Shown: piece after piece, positions 27,277-35,129 of the stretch | Layout: each line of letters opens with the position of its first letter | Numbering within the stretch: the first letter of the stretch is position 1 | Assembly (NCBI GenBank): GCA_945901765.1 | Contig: CAMDLO010000015.1 | Coordinates: forward strand, 1-39,980 | Length of the DNA: 39,980 nt | Source: Cyanobium sp. NIES-981 | GTDB lineage: Bacteria; Cyanobacteriota; Cyanobacteriia; PCC-6307; Cyanobiaceae | Reading direction: 5' to 3' | Position numbers and translations under genes: made by a program | The notes under the pieces: model-generated | Told to the model about the DNA's origin: nothing | Database searches by the model: none | What the model saw: the letters and a program-made list of their open reading frames with translations, nothing else

Positions 27277-27834
27277 TTGGACACTCTCCTGCCTCAGGCC
27301 TACCTGATCGGTCTCATTGCCATCCTGCTGATCGCCGCCATCGCGATCGGCAGGCAGATCTGGCGCGTCCGCAAAGATGAGGTGACCCTCTCGCGGCTGG
27401 ACCGCAAGGGGGAGGGTGCTCCCGGTGATGCCGCCAGCCTCTACGAGCTGGCATCCGTGCAGCTGCGCAAACGGTTGTACGGCCAGGCCGTTGACAACCT
27501 CAAGAAAGCTGTCAAGACAGCGGAAGCAGACCAGGAACCCACAGAGGCGATCGCCCTGATCCAGAACGCACTCGGCTTCGCCCTGGCGGCCCAGAACAAT
27601 CCCAAGGCGGCGCTCCGGCATTACCGAGCCGCCCTGAGCGCCAAACCGGATTACCCGGTCGCTCTCAACAACCTGGCCTTTGCCCTCGAAAAACAGGGTC
27701 AGCTTGAAGAGGCGATCAACAGCTATCGCCAGGTACTGGCCCTGGATGCCGCCAACGCCACAGCCCGCAAGCGATTGAAGCGTCTGGAAGGTCGCCTGCC
27801 CAAGGTTTCCGCCCCGTCGGCACCGGAATCCTGA
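27277..27834 (+). CDS. TPR membrane protein, Ycf37-like
   Basis: The 185-residue protein has one N-terminal transmembrane helix (about 8-27, rich in Ile, Leu and Ala), then tetratricopeptide repeats from about residue 48 to 165. Two repeats are clear: ALGFALAAQNNPKAALRHYRAALSAKPDY and ALNNLAFALEKQGQLEEAINSYRQVLALD (given here in segments). This arrangement and size match Ycf37, a cyanobacterial and algal factor in photosystem I assembly or stability. Other small TPR membrane proteins look similar, so I leave the symbol empty. The first start is TTG at 27277 with a weak TAGGT ribosome site, and no in-frame ATG is available. It follows rplT by 24 bases. Confidence 0.72.
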   Translation: MDTLLPQAYLIGLIAILLIAAIAIGRQIWRVRKDEVTLSRLDRKGEGAPGDAASLYELASVQLRKRLYGQAVDNLKKAVKTAEADQEPTEAIALIQNALGFALAAQNNPKAALRHYRAALSAKPDYPVALNNLAFALEKQGQLEEAINSYRQVLALDAANATARKRLKRLEGRLPKVSAPSAPES

Positions 27835-27840
27835 ACCGAT

Positions 27841-27870
27841 CCATGGGCTTCAGCATGGGGCTTCAGCCCT
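27841..27870. terminator. Overlapping small hairpins after the Ycf37-like gene
   Basis: CCATG (27841-27845) pairs with CATGG (27854-27858), and GGGGC (27857-27861) pairs with GCCCT (27866-27870) around TTCA, with one G-T pair. The two hairpins share bases and so are alternatives. GGGCTTCAG is directly repeated (27845-27853, 27858-27866). They lie seven bases after the stop codon and could end the rpmI-rplT-ycf37-like transcript, though no T-run follows. Confidence 0.35.
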
Positions 27871-27876
27871 GGATCT

Positions 27877-27938
27877 GGCACACCTTCTCCACGGCACACC
27901 CTCTCCCCGGCAGACTCCCCCTGGGCTGACTCCCCCCG
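27877..27938. repeat. Four degenerate 15-16 base tandem units
   Basis: Units at 27877-27892, 27893-27908, 27909-27923 and 27924-27938 each start GGC and share the pattern GGCnnACYCYCYCC. The first two (GGCACACC...) and the last two (GGCnGACTCCCCC) are closest to each other. They fill the space between the convergent Ycf37-like gene and the exported hypothetical. No function is evident. Confidence 0.6.
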
Positions 27939-27958
27939 CGTGCGGCAACCAGAGCCGC

Positions 27959-28555
27959 TCACCAGAGACCGCGGATCTGGCGGCCAGCAGATCCGGCAGC
28001 CGGTTGGGCTGGAGCAGCCTGGGAGACTGGCAACAGTTCAAGACGACCTCCCTGGTTGGTGAGCCGAGGCGCCTGCCAGCCGGAGAGCTGCAGCCCCTGC
28101 AGTCCTGCAAAGGAACCGCCGATTTCCAGGCCGCCCAACGTCTGGCAATCGCACAGCACCAGCAGATCCAGCTGGTCGGATTCGGCGTTGAGGTTGCCCT
28201 GGACCGGTGCGCTCGCCCCACCGATCACCAGTTCGCCGCGCAGGTCGACCATCTGGCCAAGGGCATTGAGGGAAGCCAGCCGCAGCTGGACCGGCACCGC
28301 CTCGCCAGAATCGAAGGATCGGTAGGTGCCGCTCCAGCTGCGCGGGATCTGCTGGGCCAGCAGCTGGGCGCGCACCACAGGATCAAAAGTCTCAACCGCG
28401 TTCGCCCCGACAATCGAGTCACCGACCAGAGATGCGCCGGCAGGCGGGTTGAACGGCACGAACGCATCGCTGCCCAACGGCACCGCCGCCAGGCCCGCGG
28501 CGGGGAGAAGCGGCAGGGCGCTCAGCCAGAGCGATCGCAGAACCGGACGAAGCAC
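27959..28555 (-). CDS. Exported hypothetical protein
   Basis: The 198-residue product has an N-terminal signal peptide (basic [10 protein letters not shown], hydrophobic core to about 25, probable cleavage after a GLAA-type site). The mature part contains [20 protein letters not shown], then a beta-rich region ([36 protein letters not shown]) and a Cys-x-Cys (CDCQ). I recognise no named domain. The SWSGTY segment followed by LRL-type strands resembles small cyanobacterial periplasmic or thylakoid-lumen proteins of unknown role. It starts with GTG at 28555, with GAGGAA placed as a ribosome site nine bases upstream. It is divergent from thiG and convergent with the Ycf37-like gene. Confidence 0.75.
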   Translation of the reverse strand: MLRPVLRSLWLSALPLLPAAGLAAVPLGSDAFVPFNPPAGASLVGDSIVGANAVETFDPVVRAQLLAQQIPRSWSGTYRSFDSGEAVPVQLRLASLNALGQMVDLRGELVIGGASAPVQGNLNAESDQLDLLVLCDCQTLGGLEIGGSFAGLQGLQLSGWQAPRLTNQGGRLELLPVSQAAPAQPAAGSAGRQIRGLW

Positions 28556-28572
28556 GGGCGAAGTTCCTCACG

Positions 28573-29484
28573 ATGGATGCTGGTGGGAGGCTAGAGCCAT
28601 CCCCAAGCCCTGTTCACACCGTGCCGCCGGACGCCACCGTGATCGCCTCGTCCCCAGACCCCAGCCCAATCCAACAGCGGCATGCGGATCCCCTGCGGAT
28701 CGGCGACCGCACCTTCCGCAGCCGCCTGATGACGGGCACGGGCAAGTACCCGGACCTGGCGGCCATGCAGGCCAGCCTCGACGCCAGCGCCTGCGAGATC
28801 GTCACCGTGGCGGTGCGCCGGGTGCAGAGCCAGGCGGCCGGCCACGAGGGGCTGATGCAGGCCATCGACTGGTCGCGGATCTGGATGCTGCCCAACACCG
28901 CCGGCTGTGCCACCGCCGAGGAAGCGGTGCGGGTGGCCCGGCTGGGGCGGGAACTGGCCAAGCTGGCCGGCCAGGAAGACAACAGCTTCGTGAAGCTGGA
29001 AGTGATCCCCGATACCAGACACCTGCTACCTGATCCAATCGGCACCCTGGAGGCAGCCGAGCAGTTGGTGAAAGAGGGCTTCACCGTGCTGCCCTACATC
29101 AACGCCGATCCGCTGCTGGCCAAGCGGCTGGAGGAGGCGGGCTGCGCCACGGTGATGCCGCTGGGGTCGCCGATCGGCTCGGGTCAGGGCATTCGCAATG
29201 CCGCCAACATCGCCCTGATCATCGAGAACGCCGGCGTGCCTGTCGTGGTGGATGCGGGCATCGGCGTGCCGAGCGAGGCGGCCCAGGCCATGGAGATGGG
29301 AGCCGATGCCCTGCTGATCAACAGCGCCATCGCCCTGGCGGGCGACCCGCCGGCCATGGCCAGGGCGATGGCAATGGCCTGCCAGGCCGGTCGCACCGCC
29401 TTCCATGCCGGCCGACTGCCCGTGCGCCCCGAGGCCAGCGCCAGCTCACCGACCACCGGCCGGGTGGGCAGTCAACCCACCTAG
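28573..29484 (+). CDS. thiG: Thiazole synthase ThiG
   Basis: ThiG forms the thiazole phosphate part of thiamine from deoxyxylulose phosphate, an iminoglycine and sulfur carried by ThiS. The core shows [31 protein letters not shown], the Schiff-base lysine in FVKLEVIPD (K141), [22 protein letters not shown] and [13 protein letters not shown]. From the ATG at 28573 it has 303 residues, about 20-35 more than usual. GTG codons at 28621 and 28639 are alternative starts that would restore normal length and leave room for promoters between this gene and its divergent neighbour at 28555. No TPP riboswitch was recognised upstream. No thiS, thiF or thiO gene is adjacent. Confidence 0.94.
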   Translation: MDAGGRLEPSPSPVHTVPPDATVIASSPDPSPIQQRHADPLRIGDRTFRSRLMTGTGKYPDLAAMQASLDASACEIVTVAVRRVQSQAAGHEGLMQAIDWSRIWMLPNTAGCATAEEAVRVARLGRELAKLAGQEDNSFVKLEVIPDTRHLLPDPIGTLEAAEQLVKEGFTVLPYINADPLLAKRLEEAGCATVMPLGSPIGSGQGIRNAANIALIIENAGVPVVVDAGIGVPSEAAQAMEMGADALLINSAIALAGDPPAMARAMAMACQAGRTAFHAGRLPVRPEASASSPTTGRVGSQPT

Positions 29485-29567
29485 ACAACCCATATGACGT
29501 TCCATCCCAGCTGGTGGCCCGCTCCGAGCGCTCTCCATAGGGTGTGCGGCAGTCGCGCCAGGAACGC

Positions 29568-29738
29568 ATGCAGGTCACCGAGGAAGACGGCGGTCGTCTC
29601 AATGCCTTTGCCCGCGAACCGCGGATGGTGGTGATGGACCAAGGTGAACCGGCCAGCCAGGGCAGCCGGGCGCTGCTGATCGGCGGCGCGGTGCTGGTGG
29701 CCCTGCTCGTGGCCGTGGCTGCGGGAATCAGCCGGTAG
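29568..29738 (+). CDS. psb34: Psb34-like / ssl1498-family light-harvesting-like protein
   Basis: The 56-residue protein reads MQVTEEDGGRLNAFAREPRM at its N-terminus and has one C-terminal transmembrane helix (about 36-52). The EDGxxLNxFAREP motif followed by a single helix is that of the ssl1498 family, named Psb34 in Synechocystis and Thermosynechococcus. Psb34 binds photosystem II assembly intermediates near CP47, where Hlip proteins also bind. The frame is open upstream to a GTG at 29544, but the ATG at 29568 follows an AGGAA ribosome site and gives the family N-terminus. It lies just before the sulfolipid genes on the same strand. The symbol is assigned by motif only. Confidence 0.78.
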   Translation: MQVTEEDGGRLNAFAREPRMVVMDQGEPASQGSRALLIGGAVLVALLVAVAAGISR

Positions 29739-29762
29739 CGCTTTGAGGGAGCCAAGCCTGGG

Positions 29763-29774
29763 ATTCGGCCGAAT
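29763..29774. promoter_or_regulatory. 12-base perfect palindrome upstream of sqdB
   Basis: ATTCGGCCGAAT is fully self-complementary and lies 76 bases before the sqdB ATG, just before an AT-containing GCCTGTAGTAGC that might include a -10 box. It has the size of a dimeric repressor half-site pair, but no known cyanobacterial operator was recognised. Confidence 0.35.
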
Positions 29775-29799
29775 GCCTGTAGTAGCTTGCGTGCCAGAG

Positions 29800-29826
29800 C
29801 CTGGACGCGCCCCGCTGACGTCCAGG
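29800..29826 (+). other. Hairpin in the sqdB leader
   Basis: CCTGGAC (29800-29806) and GTCCAGG (29820-29826) pair perfectly over seven bases around a 13-base loop. The 3' arm ends 23 bases before the sqdB start codon. It may terminate the psb34-like transcript, stabilise the sqdBX mRNA or regulate translation. Confidence 0.4.
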
Positions 29827-29849
29827 AATTGCGCCATGGGGTTGCGGCA

Positions 29850-31043
29850 ATGAAGATCTTCGTTCTCGGCGGCGATGGCTTCTGCGGCTGGCCCTGCGCC
29901 GTGAATCTGGCCGAAGCCGGCCACGACGTGCTGATCGTCGACAACCTCAGCCGACGCAAGATCGACATCGACTTGGGCGTGGAGTCGCTCACGCCGATCG
30001 CCACCATCTCCGATCGCCTCCTGGCTTGGCAGCAGGTGGGCGGCAGGCCCATACGGTTTGACAATCTGGACATCGCCAGGGAATACGACCGGCTGCTGCA
30101 GCTGCTGTGCAGCGAGCGACCCGATGCGGTGGTGCACTTCGCCGAACAGCGCGCTGCGCCCTATTCCATGAAGAGCAGCGCCACAAAGCGCTACACCGTC
30201 GATAACAACGTCAATGGCACGCACAACCTGCTGGCCGCCATCGTCGAGAGTGGTCTCGACTGTCACATCGTTCACCTTGGCACGATGGGGGTCTACGGCT
30301 ACGGCTCCCACCGCGGAGCCACCATCCCTGAGGGCTATCTCACCGTGGAAGTGCCCCAGCCGGATGGAAGCCGCTTCACGGAAAAAATCCTGCACCCCAC
30401 CGATCCCGGCAGCGTCTATCACATGACCAAGACGCTGGATCAGCTGTTGTTCTTCTATTACAACAAGAACGACGGCATTCGCGTCACAGACTTACACCAG
30501 GGCATCGTCTGGGGAACCAATACCGCCCTCACCGAAAAGGACCCGCGCCTCACCAACCGCTTCGACTACGACGGCGATTACGGCACCGTGCTCAATCGCT
30601 TCCTGATGCAGGCGGCGATCGGCTATCCGCTCACCGTCCACGGCACCGGCGGCCAGACCCGTGCCTTCATCCACATCCGCGATTCGGTGAAGTGCGTGCA
30701 GCTGGCCCTGGAGCACCCTCCCAGTCCCGGTGAGAAGGTGAAGATCTTCAACCAGATGACCGAGAGCCACCAGGTGGGTGAGCTGGCCCGCAAGGTGGCC
30801 GAATTGACCGGCGCCCAGGTCAATTACCTCCCCAATCCTCGCAAGGAGGCGATTGAGAACGACCTGATCGTCGACAACCGCTGCTTCATCGAGCTGGGCC
30901 TCAAGCCCACCACCCTGGATGAGGGTCTGCTGGGGGAAGTGGTGGATGTGGCCCGCCGCTGGGCCGACCGCTGTGATCGTTCCCGGATCCCGTGCGTGTC
31001 AGCCTGGACCAGCAAGCAGGCCGAGGCCATCCAGGCCGTCTGA
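29850..31043 (+). CDS. sqdB: UDP-sulfoquinovose synthase
   Basis: SqdB converts UDP-glucose and sulfite to UDP-sulfoquinovose, the head-group donor for the thylakoid sulfolipid SQDG. The 397-residue enzyme is an extended short-chain dehydrogenase: NAD-binding GGDGFCGWP (7-15), VVHFAEQRAAPYSMK, and catalytic Thr145 in LGTMGVYGYG. The YxxxK pair is Tyr190 and Lys194 (SVYHMTK), followed by VWGTNTALTEKDPRLTNRFDYDGDYG, which are hallmark residues of SQD1/SqdB (shown in part). The ATG at 29850 is chosen over upstream in-frame codons because MKIFVLGGDGFCGW is the family start. sqdX follows after 21 bases and is surely in the same operon. Confidence 0.97.
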   Translation: MKIFVLGGDGFCGWPCAVNLAEAGHDVLIVDNLSRRKIDIDLGVESLTPIATISDRLLAWQQVGGRPIRFDNLDIAREYDRLLQLLCSERPDAVVHFAEQRAAPYSMKSSATKRYTVDNNVNGTHNLLAAIVESGLDCHIVHLGTMGVYGYGSHRGATIPEGYLTVEVPQPDGSRFTEKILHPTDPGSVYHMTKTLDQLLFFYYNKNDGIRVTDLHQGIVWGTNTALTEKDPRLTNRFDYDGDYGTVLNRFLMQAAIGYPLTVHGTGGQTRAFIHIRDSVKCVQLALEHPPSPGEKVKIFNQMTESHQVGELARKVAELTGAQVNYLPNPRKEAIENDLIVDNRCFIELGLKPTTLDEGLLGEVVDVARRWADRCDRSRIPCVSAWTSKQAEAIQAV

Positions 31044-31064
31044 GCGCCCGCCGGAGTTCTCCTC

Positions 31065-32213
31065 TTGAAGATCGCCTTCTTCACCGAGACCTTCCTCCCC
31101 AAGGTCGACGGCATCGTCACCCGCCTCACCAAGACAGTCGAACATCTGGTTGCCGGCGGCGACGAGGTGCTCGTGTTCTGTCCGGAAGGGGCTCCGGATG
31201 TCTACATGGGAGCGCGGGTGGTGGGCGTGCCGGCCATGCCCCTGCCGCTGTACCCGGAGCTGAAGCTGGCCCTGCCCCGGCCCGCCGTGGCCGAGGCCCT
31301 CGATCGCTTCCGGCCTGACCTGGTGCACGTGGTGAACCCCGCCGTGCTTGGCCTGGGAGGCATCTGGCTGGCCAAGACCAAGGGCTATCCCCTCGTGGCC
31401 AGTTACCACACCCATCTGCCCAAGTACCTGGAGCACTACGGCATGGGCATGCTGGAGCCCCTGCTCTGGGAGCTGCTCAAAGCGGCTCACAACCAGGCCC
31501 GGCTCAACCTCTGCACCTCCACGGCGATGGTGCAGGAGCTGCGCGAGAAGGGCATTCAGCACACGGACCTCTGGCAGCGCGGGGTCGACACCGACCTGTT
31601 CCGCCCAGACCTGCGCAGTGCGGCGATGCGTGGCCGCCTGCTGGGCGGCCATTCCGATACCGGCAATCTGCTGCTCTACATCGGCCGGTTATCGGCAGAG
31701 AAACAGATCGAACGGATCCGACCGGTGCTCGAAGCCTTGCCGGAAACCCGGCTGGCCCTGGTGGGGGATGGCCCGCACCGCCAGCAGCTTGAAGCCCACT
31801 TCAGCGGGCTGCCGGCCACATTCGTGGGGTATCTGGCTGGGCAGGAGCTGGCGAGCGCCTATGCAAGCGGCGATGCCTTCGTCTTTCCCTCCAGCACAGA
31901 AACCCTCGGGCTGGTGCTGCTGGAGGCCATGGCTGCCGGCTGCCCGGTGGTCGGTGCCAACCGCGGCGGCATTCCAGACATCGTCTGCGACGGTGAAAAC
32001 GGCTGCCTCTACGAGCCCGACGGGACCGATGGCGGGGCGCTCAGTCTGACCGCTGCCGTGCAGCGGCTGCTGGGAAACAACCAGGAGCGCCAGGCGCTGC
32101 GGGAAGCGGCCCGCCGTGAGGCGGAACGCTGGGGCTGGGCTGGCGCCACGGCCCAGCTGCGACGCTTCTACGCCGGACTCCTCAAGGATCAGCAGGCCGC
32201 CCTGGCTGCCTGA
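31065..32213 (+). CDS. sqdX: Sulfoquinovosyltransferase (SQDG synthase)
   Basis: SqdX transfers sulfoquinovose from UDP-sulfoquinovose to diacylglycerol, the last step to SQDG at the membrane. The 382-residue protein is a GT4 (GT-B fold) enzyme: IAFFTETFLPKVDGIVTRL at the start, SYHTHLPKYL, LCTSTAMVQEL, WQRGVDTDLFRPD, LLYIGRLSAEKQIE, and the C-terminal nucleotide-sugar site FVFPSSTETLGLVLLEAMAAGCPVV. It starts with TTG at 31065 (family start is Met-Lys-Ile-Ala-Phe-Phe), with CCGGAG as the ribosome site about ten bases upstream. It is separated from sqdB by 21 bases, and the pair is sufficient for SQDG from UDP-glucose. Confidence 0.95.
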   Translation: MKIAFFTETFLPKVDGIVTRLTKTVEHLVAGGDEVLVFCPEGAPDVYMGARVVGVPAMPLPLYPELKLALPRPAVAEALDRFRPDLVHVVNPAVLGLGGIWLAKTKGYPLVASYHTHLPKYLEHYGMGMLEPLLWELLKAAHNQARLNLCTSTAMVQELREKGIQHTDLWQRGVDTDLFRPDLRSAAMRGRLLGGHSDTGNLLLYIGRLSAEKQIERIRPVLEALPETRLALVGDGPHRQQLEAHFSGLPATFVGYLAGQELASAYASGDAFVFPSSTETLGLVLLEAMAAGCPVVGANRGGIPDIVCDGENGCLYEPDGTDGGALSLTAAVQRLLGNNQERQALREAARREAERWGWAGATAQLRRFYAGLLKDQQAALAA

Positions 32214-32242
32214 GGCCTCTCGGCTCCGGCCGGATCCAGGCC
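32214..32242. terminator. Nested inverted repeats between convergent sqdX and PBP2 genes
   Basis: GGCCT (32214-32218), directly after the sqdX stop, pairs with AGGCC (32238-32242). Inside lies a near-palindrome, GGCTCCGGCCGGATCC (32222-32237), with one mismatched pair. It fills nearly all of the 34-base gap. No T-run is present; a bidirectional terminator role is plausible. Confidence 0.38.
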
Positions 32243-32247
32243 CTGCA

Positions 32248-34002
32248 TCACGGCACCGCCGGCGCTGATGCCTTGGCGCTGCCAAACCAGCTGGCCATCA
32301 CGGTTCTGGCCATCGGTGCGGCAACGGTGCCTCCGTACCCACTGGAATTCTCACCAAAGGCGATCACCACCAACGTCGGCCGCTCCGCTGGTGCGTACCC
32401 CCCAAACCAGGCATGCACCGGCCTGGGGGGATCTTCGGCGGTGCCGGTTTTGCCAGCCGCGGCGGGCAGGGAGGGATCGCTGAGGGCTTTCGCCGTTCCC
32501 ATCTGCACGGCCTGGCGCAGGCCACCGCGCACCACGGCCAGGTTGGTGGGGTCGAAGCCGATCCACTGGCGCTGAGGCTGACGCTCGACCAGATGGGGCG
32601 TGACCAGCCAGCCCCCGTTCGCCACCGCCGCCACCGCGCGCGCCATCTGCAGGGGCGTGACGAGTACGGCCCCTTGACCGATCGACGCTGTGATCGTGTC
32701 CACCGCCGTCCAGGGTTCATCAAGCACTCTCTTCTTCCAGGCGGGATCGCCCAGCAGGCCCAGACTCTCCTCCTCCTTCAGCTCCACCCCGGTGGCCTGG
32801 CCGTATCCGAGCTGGCGCGAAACCTTGAACAGCGGGGCAGGGCCCATCTTCAGGCCCGCCCTGTAGTAGACGCTGTTGCTGCTCAAGGCCAGCGCCAGGG
32901 GGAAGCCGATGGCACCCTGGCTGACATGATCGCGGTAGCAGAGCCCGGCCGTGCAGAAGCTGCCCGTGCTGATCTCAGTGGAATCCGGTTGATAGACACC
33001 GGATTCCAGAGCCGCGATCGTGGTGATGATCTTGAAGGTGCTGGCGGGGGGAAAACCCTGCAGGGCCCGGTTCAGCAGGGGGGCTTCCGAACCGTTGAGT
33101 GCCGCCCACTCGCTGCTGGTGGGTGCCGGCGAAAACAGGTTGGGGTCAAAGGTGGGGCGGCTGGCGAGGGCCCGGATCGCCCCGGTCTGAGGGTCCATTG
33201 CCACGATCGCCCCCTTGCGCACCCCATCCAGGGCTCGCTCGGCTGCCTGCTGCAGCGGCAGGTCAAGGGTGAGCCGCAGGTCCTTGCCGGCCCTGGCCGG
33301 TTTCTCGCCCAGCACCCGCTGCACCTGGCCAGCGGCATTCACCTCCACCTGCTGGCCGCCCCATTCACCGCGCAGGTGGGACTCAAAGGCCTTCTCCACC
33401 CCACTGCGGCCGACACGGTCGCTGATCCGATAGCCCCGGTCCTGCAGGCGGTCGTATTCCTCTTCGGTGATCCCGCTGGTGTACCCGATCACATGGGCGC
33501 CGAGGCGGCCGTGGGGGTAATGACGCAGCACGTCCACGTCCACAACCGCACCGGGCAGAGCGGCGGCCTGTTCCCGGAAACGCAGCACCTGATCAGACTT
33601 CAGCCCCTGCGCCAGCGGAATGCGAAAACCCTCGGCGTTCCGACCTGCCCGCCGGCGCTCATCCAGGCCAGCTGCGGACAGACCCAGCAACGCGGAAAGA
33701 CGATCGCGCAGGGCGGGCCAGGCGGCGTCATCCACCTCCTGGGGCTGGATGTAGAGGTTGTAGGTGAGGCGGCTGGTCGCCAGCACCCTGCCCTGACGAT
33801 CCAGCAATCGTCCGCGAATCGGATTGCGGGGCATCAGGCGGATGCGGTTCTCATCGGCCCTGGCGCGGTTCTCGGCGCCATGGAGCAACTGCAGCCAGGC
33901 CAGCCTCGCCACCATCGCGCCGCTGACGAGCACCACCACCACCAGCAGCCAGACGGGCTGACGGCCCATGCCGGCGTGGCGCATCCCAGGGGCGACAGCC
34001 AT
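32248..34002 (-). CDS. mrdA: Penicillin-binding protein 2 (peptidoglycan D,D-transpeptidase)
   Basis: PBP2 cross-links peptidoglycan during cell elongation, working with RodA and MreB. The 584-residue protein has one N-terminal transmembrane helix (about 16-32), the PBP dimerisation domain with RLMPRNPIRGRLLDRQGRVL, and the transpeptidase domain. Active-site motifs are Ser321 in PPASTFK, SSN (374-376) and KTG (518-520). The frame stays open to a GTG at 34059, but the ATG at 34002 lies two bases after the upstream gene's stop and gives a normal cytoplasmic tail. PBP2 is distinguished from FtsI by its length and by the GYTSGITEEEYDRL segment. It converges with sqdX. Confidence 0.93.
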   Translation of the reverse strand: MAVAPGMRHAGMGRQPVWLLVVVVLVSGAMVARLAWLQLLHGAENRARADENRIRLMPRNPIRGRLLDRQGRVLATSRLTYNLYIQPQEVDDAAWPALRDRLSALLGLSAAGLDERRRAGRNAEGFRIPLAQGLKSDQVLRFREQAAALPGAVVDVDVLRHYPHGRLGAHVIGYTSGITEEEYDRLQDRGYRISDRVGRSGVEKAFESHLRGEWGGQQVEVNAAGQVQRVLGEKPARAGKDLRLTLDLPLQQAAERALDGVRKGAIVAMDPQTGAIRALASRPTFDPNLFSPAPTSSEWAALNGSEAPLLNRALQGFPPASTFKIITTIAALESGVYQPDSTEISTGSFCTAGLCYRDHVSQGAIGFPLALALSSNSVYYRAGLKMGPAPLFKVSRQLGYGQATGVELKEEESLGLLGDPAWKKRVLDEPWTAVDTITASIGQGAVLVTPLQMARAVAAVANGGWLVTPHLVERQPQRQWIGFDPTNLAVVRGGLRQAVQMGTAKALSDPSLPAAAGKTGTAEDPPRPVHAWFGGYAPAERPTLVVIAFGENSSGYGGTVAAPMARTVMASWFGSAKASAPAVP

Positions 34003-34004
34003 GG

Positions 34005-34385
34005 TCAGAGCCGCTGTTCCAGCAGGCGCAGCCGTTGCTCGATCAACTGCAGACGGCACTGCAGCTCAGCGTCGCTGGGACGGGAACCATCCGCGGCGAC
34101 CGTGGAAACGGCCATCGGGGATTCGGGTTGCACATCGCGCACCTCCACCTTCATCACCGGATTGCCCAGGCCGGGGCTGAGCTGATCCAGCTGCTGACGC
34201 AGCCGACTGGCAGCGGGTTCACCCTCCTCCCGCAGGCGTGCCACCGGGTCGCCTTCCCCGGCCGTGAGCGCCGCCAGCAGCTCGGCCGGCCCTCCCTTGC
34301 GCACCCGATCGACGGCCCCAAGGCCAACGGGAAGCACGTCCTGCATCAGGGCAAGCCTGAGGGCATCAAATGGATCAGCGGCCAT
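34005..34385 (-). CDS. Conserved hypothetical protein
   Basis: The 126-residue product starts MAADPFDALRLALMQDVLPVGLGAVDRVRKGG. After a helical segment with LREEGEPAASRLRQQLDQLSP it reaches GNPVMKVEVRDV and ends in a Leu/Arg/Gln-rich helix (LQLIEQRLRLLEQRL), a likely coiled coil. No domain is recognised and there is no signal or transmembrane segment, so it is probably cytoplasmic. It stands directly before the PBP2 gene, two bases apart, and after a membrane-anchored hypothetical, suggesting one transcript. Similar proteins occur in picocyanobacteria as far as I recall. A part in wall synthesis is only inferred from position. Confidence 0.7.
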   Translation of the reverse strand: MAADPFDALRLALMQDVLPVGLGAVDRVRKGGPAELLAALTAGEGDPVARLREEGEPAASRLRQQLDQLSPGLGNPVMKVEVRDVQPESPMAVSTVAADGSRPSDAELQCRLQLIEQRLRLLEQRL

Positions 34386-34427
34386 GGCTGCTCAAGCCGT
34401 TTCCTCCAGTCTGACCCCGCCAGGGGC

Positions 34428-35057
34428 TCAGGGCGTCGGGCGCAGCGCCGCCGCCGGTGCCGGCTGGCTGTCGAGGGAGCCCCGACAGGCCTGCTGGCTG
34501 CCCCACAGCCAACCGGCCGCCACCGCCAGCACCACCACCGCCGCCATCGGCAGCAGTGCCTGGCGGGTCACCTCCAGACCGATCCACTCCTGCCAGGCCC
34601 GCAGACTGCGGTCCCGATCGAAGCGGCGTCGCTCCCGCGCCTCCTCCTGTTCACGTCGCCGCAGAGAACGGGCCACCCAGTGCTCGAATGCCCGCTTCTT
34701 GGTGACCGCCATCTTGCGCTCCACCTCCAGCAGCTGCCCCGCGGTGAGCTCGGGGTTGAAGGTGCTGATCAGCTCCAGGCTCTTGAGGAACATCTCCACC
34801 GCGCCGTCCTTGGCAGTGCGCTCCTCCTCACTGAGCAGGTCCCAGGCCACCTCGGGATAGAACCGGCTGCGGTTGGCCTGGATCTGCTCCTCGCCGAGCT
34901 GGCCGGGCTCCCGCAGCCAGCGGTCGGTATTGGCGTCGAAGCGGCGCCAGTACAGGAAAGGGTTGAGGTAGATCGTCTTGCCGCCCAGCTGGATGCTGTC
35001 CTGCTGGAGCCGACGCTGCAGATCAGTGTCGCTGGATGGCGCAGGAGCGGCGGTCAC
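34428..35057 (-). CDS. Conserved cyanobacterial protein with C-terminal membrane anchor
   Basis: The 209-residue product has a conserved-looking soluble part. GGKTIYLNPFLYWRRFDANTDRWL comes first (here about residues 25-48), then NRSRFYPEVAWDLLSEEERTAKDG. A helical STFNPELTAGQLLEVERKMAVTKK follows, and a strongly charged Arg/Glu region (about 130-152). One transmembrane helix (169-186) is near the C-terminus, with a short Pro/Ala tail. I recognise no named domain, though the long-helix-then-anchor layout occurs in several cyanobacterial proteins of unknown function. It starts with GTG at 35057 and no ATG is in frame upstream. It lies between guaA and the PBP2-linked hypothetical, all on one strand. 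Confidence 0.7.
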   Translation of the reverse strand: MTAAPAPSSDTDLQRRLQQDSIQLGGKTIYLNPFLYWRRFDANTDRWLREPGQLGEEQIQANRSRFYPEVAWDLLSEEERTAKDGAVEMFLKSLELISTFNPELTAGQLLEVERKMAVTKKRAFEHWVARSLRRREQEEARERRRFDRDRSLRAWQEWIGLEVTRQALLPMAAVVVLAVAAGWLWGSQQACRGSLDSQPAPAAALRPTP

Positions 35058-35129
35058 GGCGCGGCGGTTCCGGGGCCCCGAGGGTAACGGAGTCCCCCAG
35101 GCATCGCCACAGGCTGAGCGGCCAGGCGT

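Noticed and set aside
27877-27938. CRISPR-like array
   Set aside because: Units are adjacent without spacers, only 15-16 bases long and degenerate; no cas genes anywhere in the window.
28556-28640. TPP riboswitch before thiG
   Set aside because: The CTGAGA and related conserved THI-box segments are absent and the space is too small.
35071-35080. Palindrome CGGGGCCCCG upstream of the anchored hypothetical
   Set aside because: A ten-base GC-only palindrome is easily expected by chance at this composition; no further symmetry around it.
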